From contig NZ_FOIN01000001.1 of the NCBI RefSeq assembly GCF_900102365.1, positions 40,064 to 104,063 on the forward strand: a DNA stretch of 64,000 nt. Reading direction: 5' to 3'. The translations under genes were made by a program, and so were the position numbers. Source of the stretch: Thomasclavelia cocleata. Lineage in GTDB: Bacteria; Bacillota_I; Bacilli_A; Erysipelotrichales; Coprobacillaceae. The notes beneath the pieces are model-generated. The model was not told where the DNA came from and ran no database searches. It saw nothing but the letters and a program-made list of their open reading frames with translations. Shown here piece after piece: positions 63,658 through 64,000 of the stretch. Numbering within the stretch: the first letter of the stretch is position 1; the number at the start of each line of letters is the position of its first letter.

Positions 63658-64000
63658 GTTCTAAATATTCTTTATCGTCTCGCTCAACATAATATATGTA
63701 ATTGCTACTTAGCTCCAAACATTTTATTAACATTTGCAAATAAATACTCAGTTGTTTGATATTAACTTTGTTCATGTTCATCTTATAATTTGCAATATAA
63801 TCAAGTTTGTTGTAATAATGATTTAATTTTTCTATGTTATGATTAGGCAAAGTATCCTCAATATAATATCCAAAATTTCCACTATCATTTTGATAATGAA
63901 TTAGGTAAACTTTGTTTTCATTATCAAGATCAGTCTTTTCAAAACTTATAATTATTACTTTTTTCATCATATAATTTACATCATTGTCTACCAAGTTCAA
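63641..64000 (-). CDS. Hypothetical phage protein, 5' end off the window
   Basis: 119 residues visible; the start is off the window or near its edge. Beta-strand N-part (KVIIISFEKTDLDNENKVYL) and helical C-part ending DKEYLELVKKK at a nine-A run, after which a different frame continues. Unrecognised. Confidence 0.55.
   Translation of the reverse strand: MNLVDNDVNYMMKKVIIISFEKTDLDNENKVYLIHYQNDSGNFGYYIEDTLPNHNIEKLNHYYNKLDYIANYKMNMNKVNIKQLSIYLQMLIKCLELSSNYIYYVERDDKEYLELVKKK

Larger units (their letters stand above)
30362..64000 (-). mobile_element. Large temperate prophage (open at right edge)
   Basis: More than 33 kb of tightly packed, almost all minus-strand genes starting with integrase and excisionase beside a disrupted chromosomal gene. 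They include nucleotide metabolism, a group I intron, an intein, an own replisome (DNA polymerase III alpha, DnaB-like, primase, RecD-like helicase, Sak4/SSB) and dozens of small unknown genes. No structural or lysis genes are in the window, so they lie to the right. The combination recalls SPbeta-type phages, but with a tyrosine recombinase. Confidence 0.88.

Overview
The window is AT-rich, low-GC Gram-positive DNA. It combines sporulation genes (spo0A, spoIIM, spoIVB, spoIIIAH), a comG pilus operon, MEP isoprenoid genes and an efp-nusB-xseAB-ispA-dxs-tlyA-recN cluster. Gene content and style point to a spore-forming Firmicute of the Erysipelotrichia type (a Thomasclavelia/Coprobacillus-like gut anaerobe). 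That placement is inference; no rRNA is present to confirm it.

Positions 1-30361 are chromosome. The left edge holds the 3' end of an Rpn-family nuclease/transposase. A plus-strand block follows: an ACT-domain protein with its UPF0210/DUF711 partner, a DUF815 ATPase, a DUF2156+GNAT acyltransferase and Spo0A. From 6.6 to 30.1 kb everything is on the minus strand. In order of increasing coordinate these are deoB, xerD, spoIIM, dinB, spoIVB, recN, tlyA, dxs, ispA, xseB, xseA, nusB, an Asp23 protein, spoIIIAH, efp, comGG/GF/GE/GD/GC/GB/GA-type genes, a metallo-hydrolase, rpmG (found by eye, 49 codons), a class B PBP and lepA. The spoIIIAA-AG genes that usually lie between efp and spoIIIAH are missing here.

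From about 30.36 kb to the right edge (still open at 64 kb) the DNA is a large prophage transcribed almost wholly on the minus strand. It is inserted in a short SSB gene of which only the 3' third remains. Next to the junction are a tyrosine integrase and an excisionase. Then come nucleotide-metabolism genes (2-deoxyribosyltransferase-like, guanylate kinase-like, ThyX-like, dimeric dUTPase, NrdG, NrdD), many small unknown genes, a Tad2-like putative anti-Thoeris protein, and a near-complete replisome: RecD-like helicase, DNA polymerase III alpha, PD-(D/E)XK nuclease, TOPRIM primase, DnaB-like helicase, Sak4/RecA-like ATPase and an SSB-like protein. An RNA ligase and a pentapeptide-repeat protein follow. 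A temperate phage with its own PolIII alpha, introns and inteins recalls the SPbeta group in architecture.

The most notable observations are: (1) a class 3 intein (W-C-T triad, no N-terminal nucleophile) splitting the P-loop of the Sak4-like ATPase, with a decayed LAGLIDADG endonuclease; (2) a 294-nt ORF-less group I intron in nrdD placed exactly before the active-site Cys codon; (3) prophage insertion in an SSB gene that looks competence-type, in a strain carrying a comG operon; (4) a palindrome-covered strong promoter at 47.6 kb; (5) several phage genes whose ribosome-binding sites point at AUA/AUU rather than AUG; and (6) a homopolymer frameshift at the right edge.
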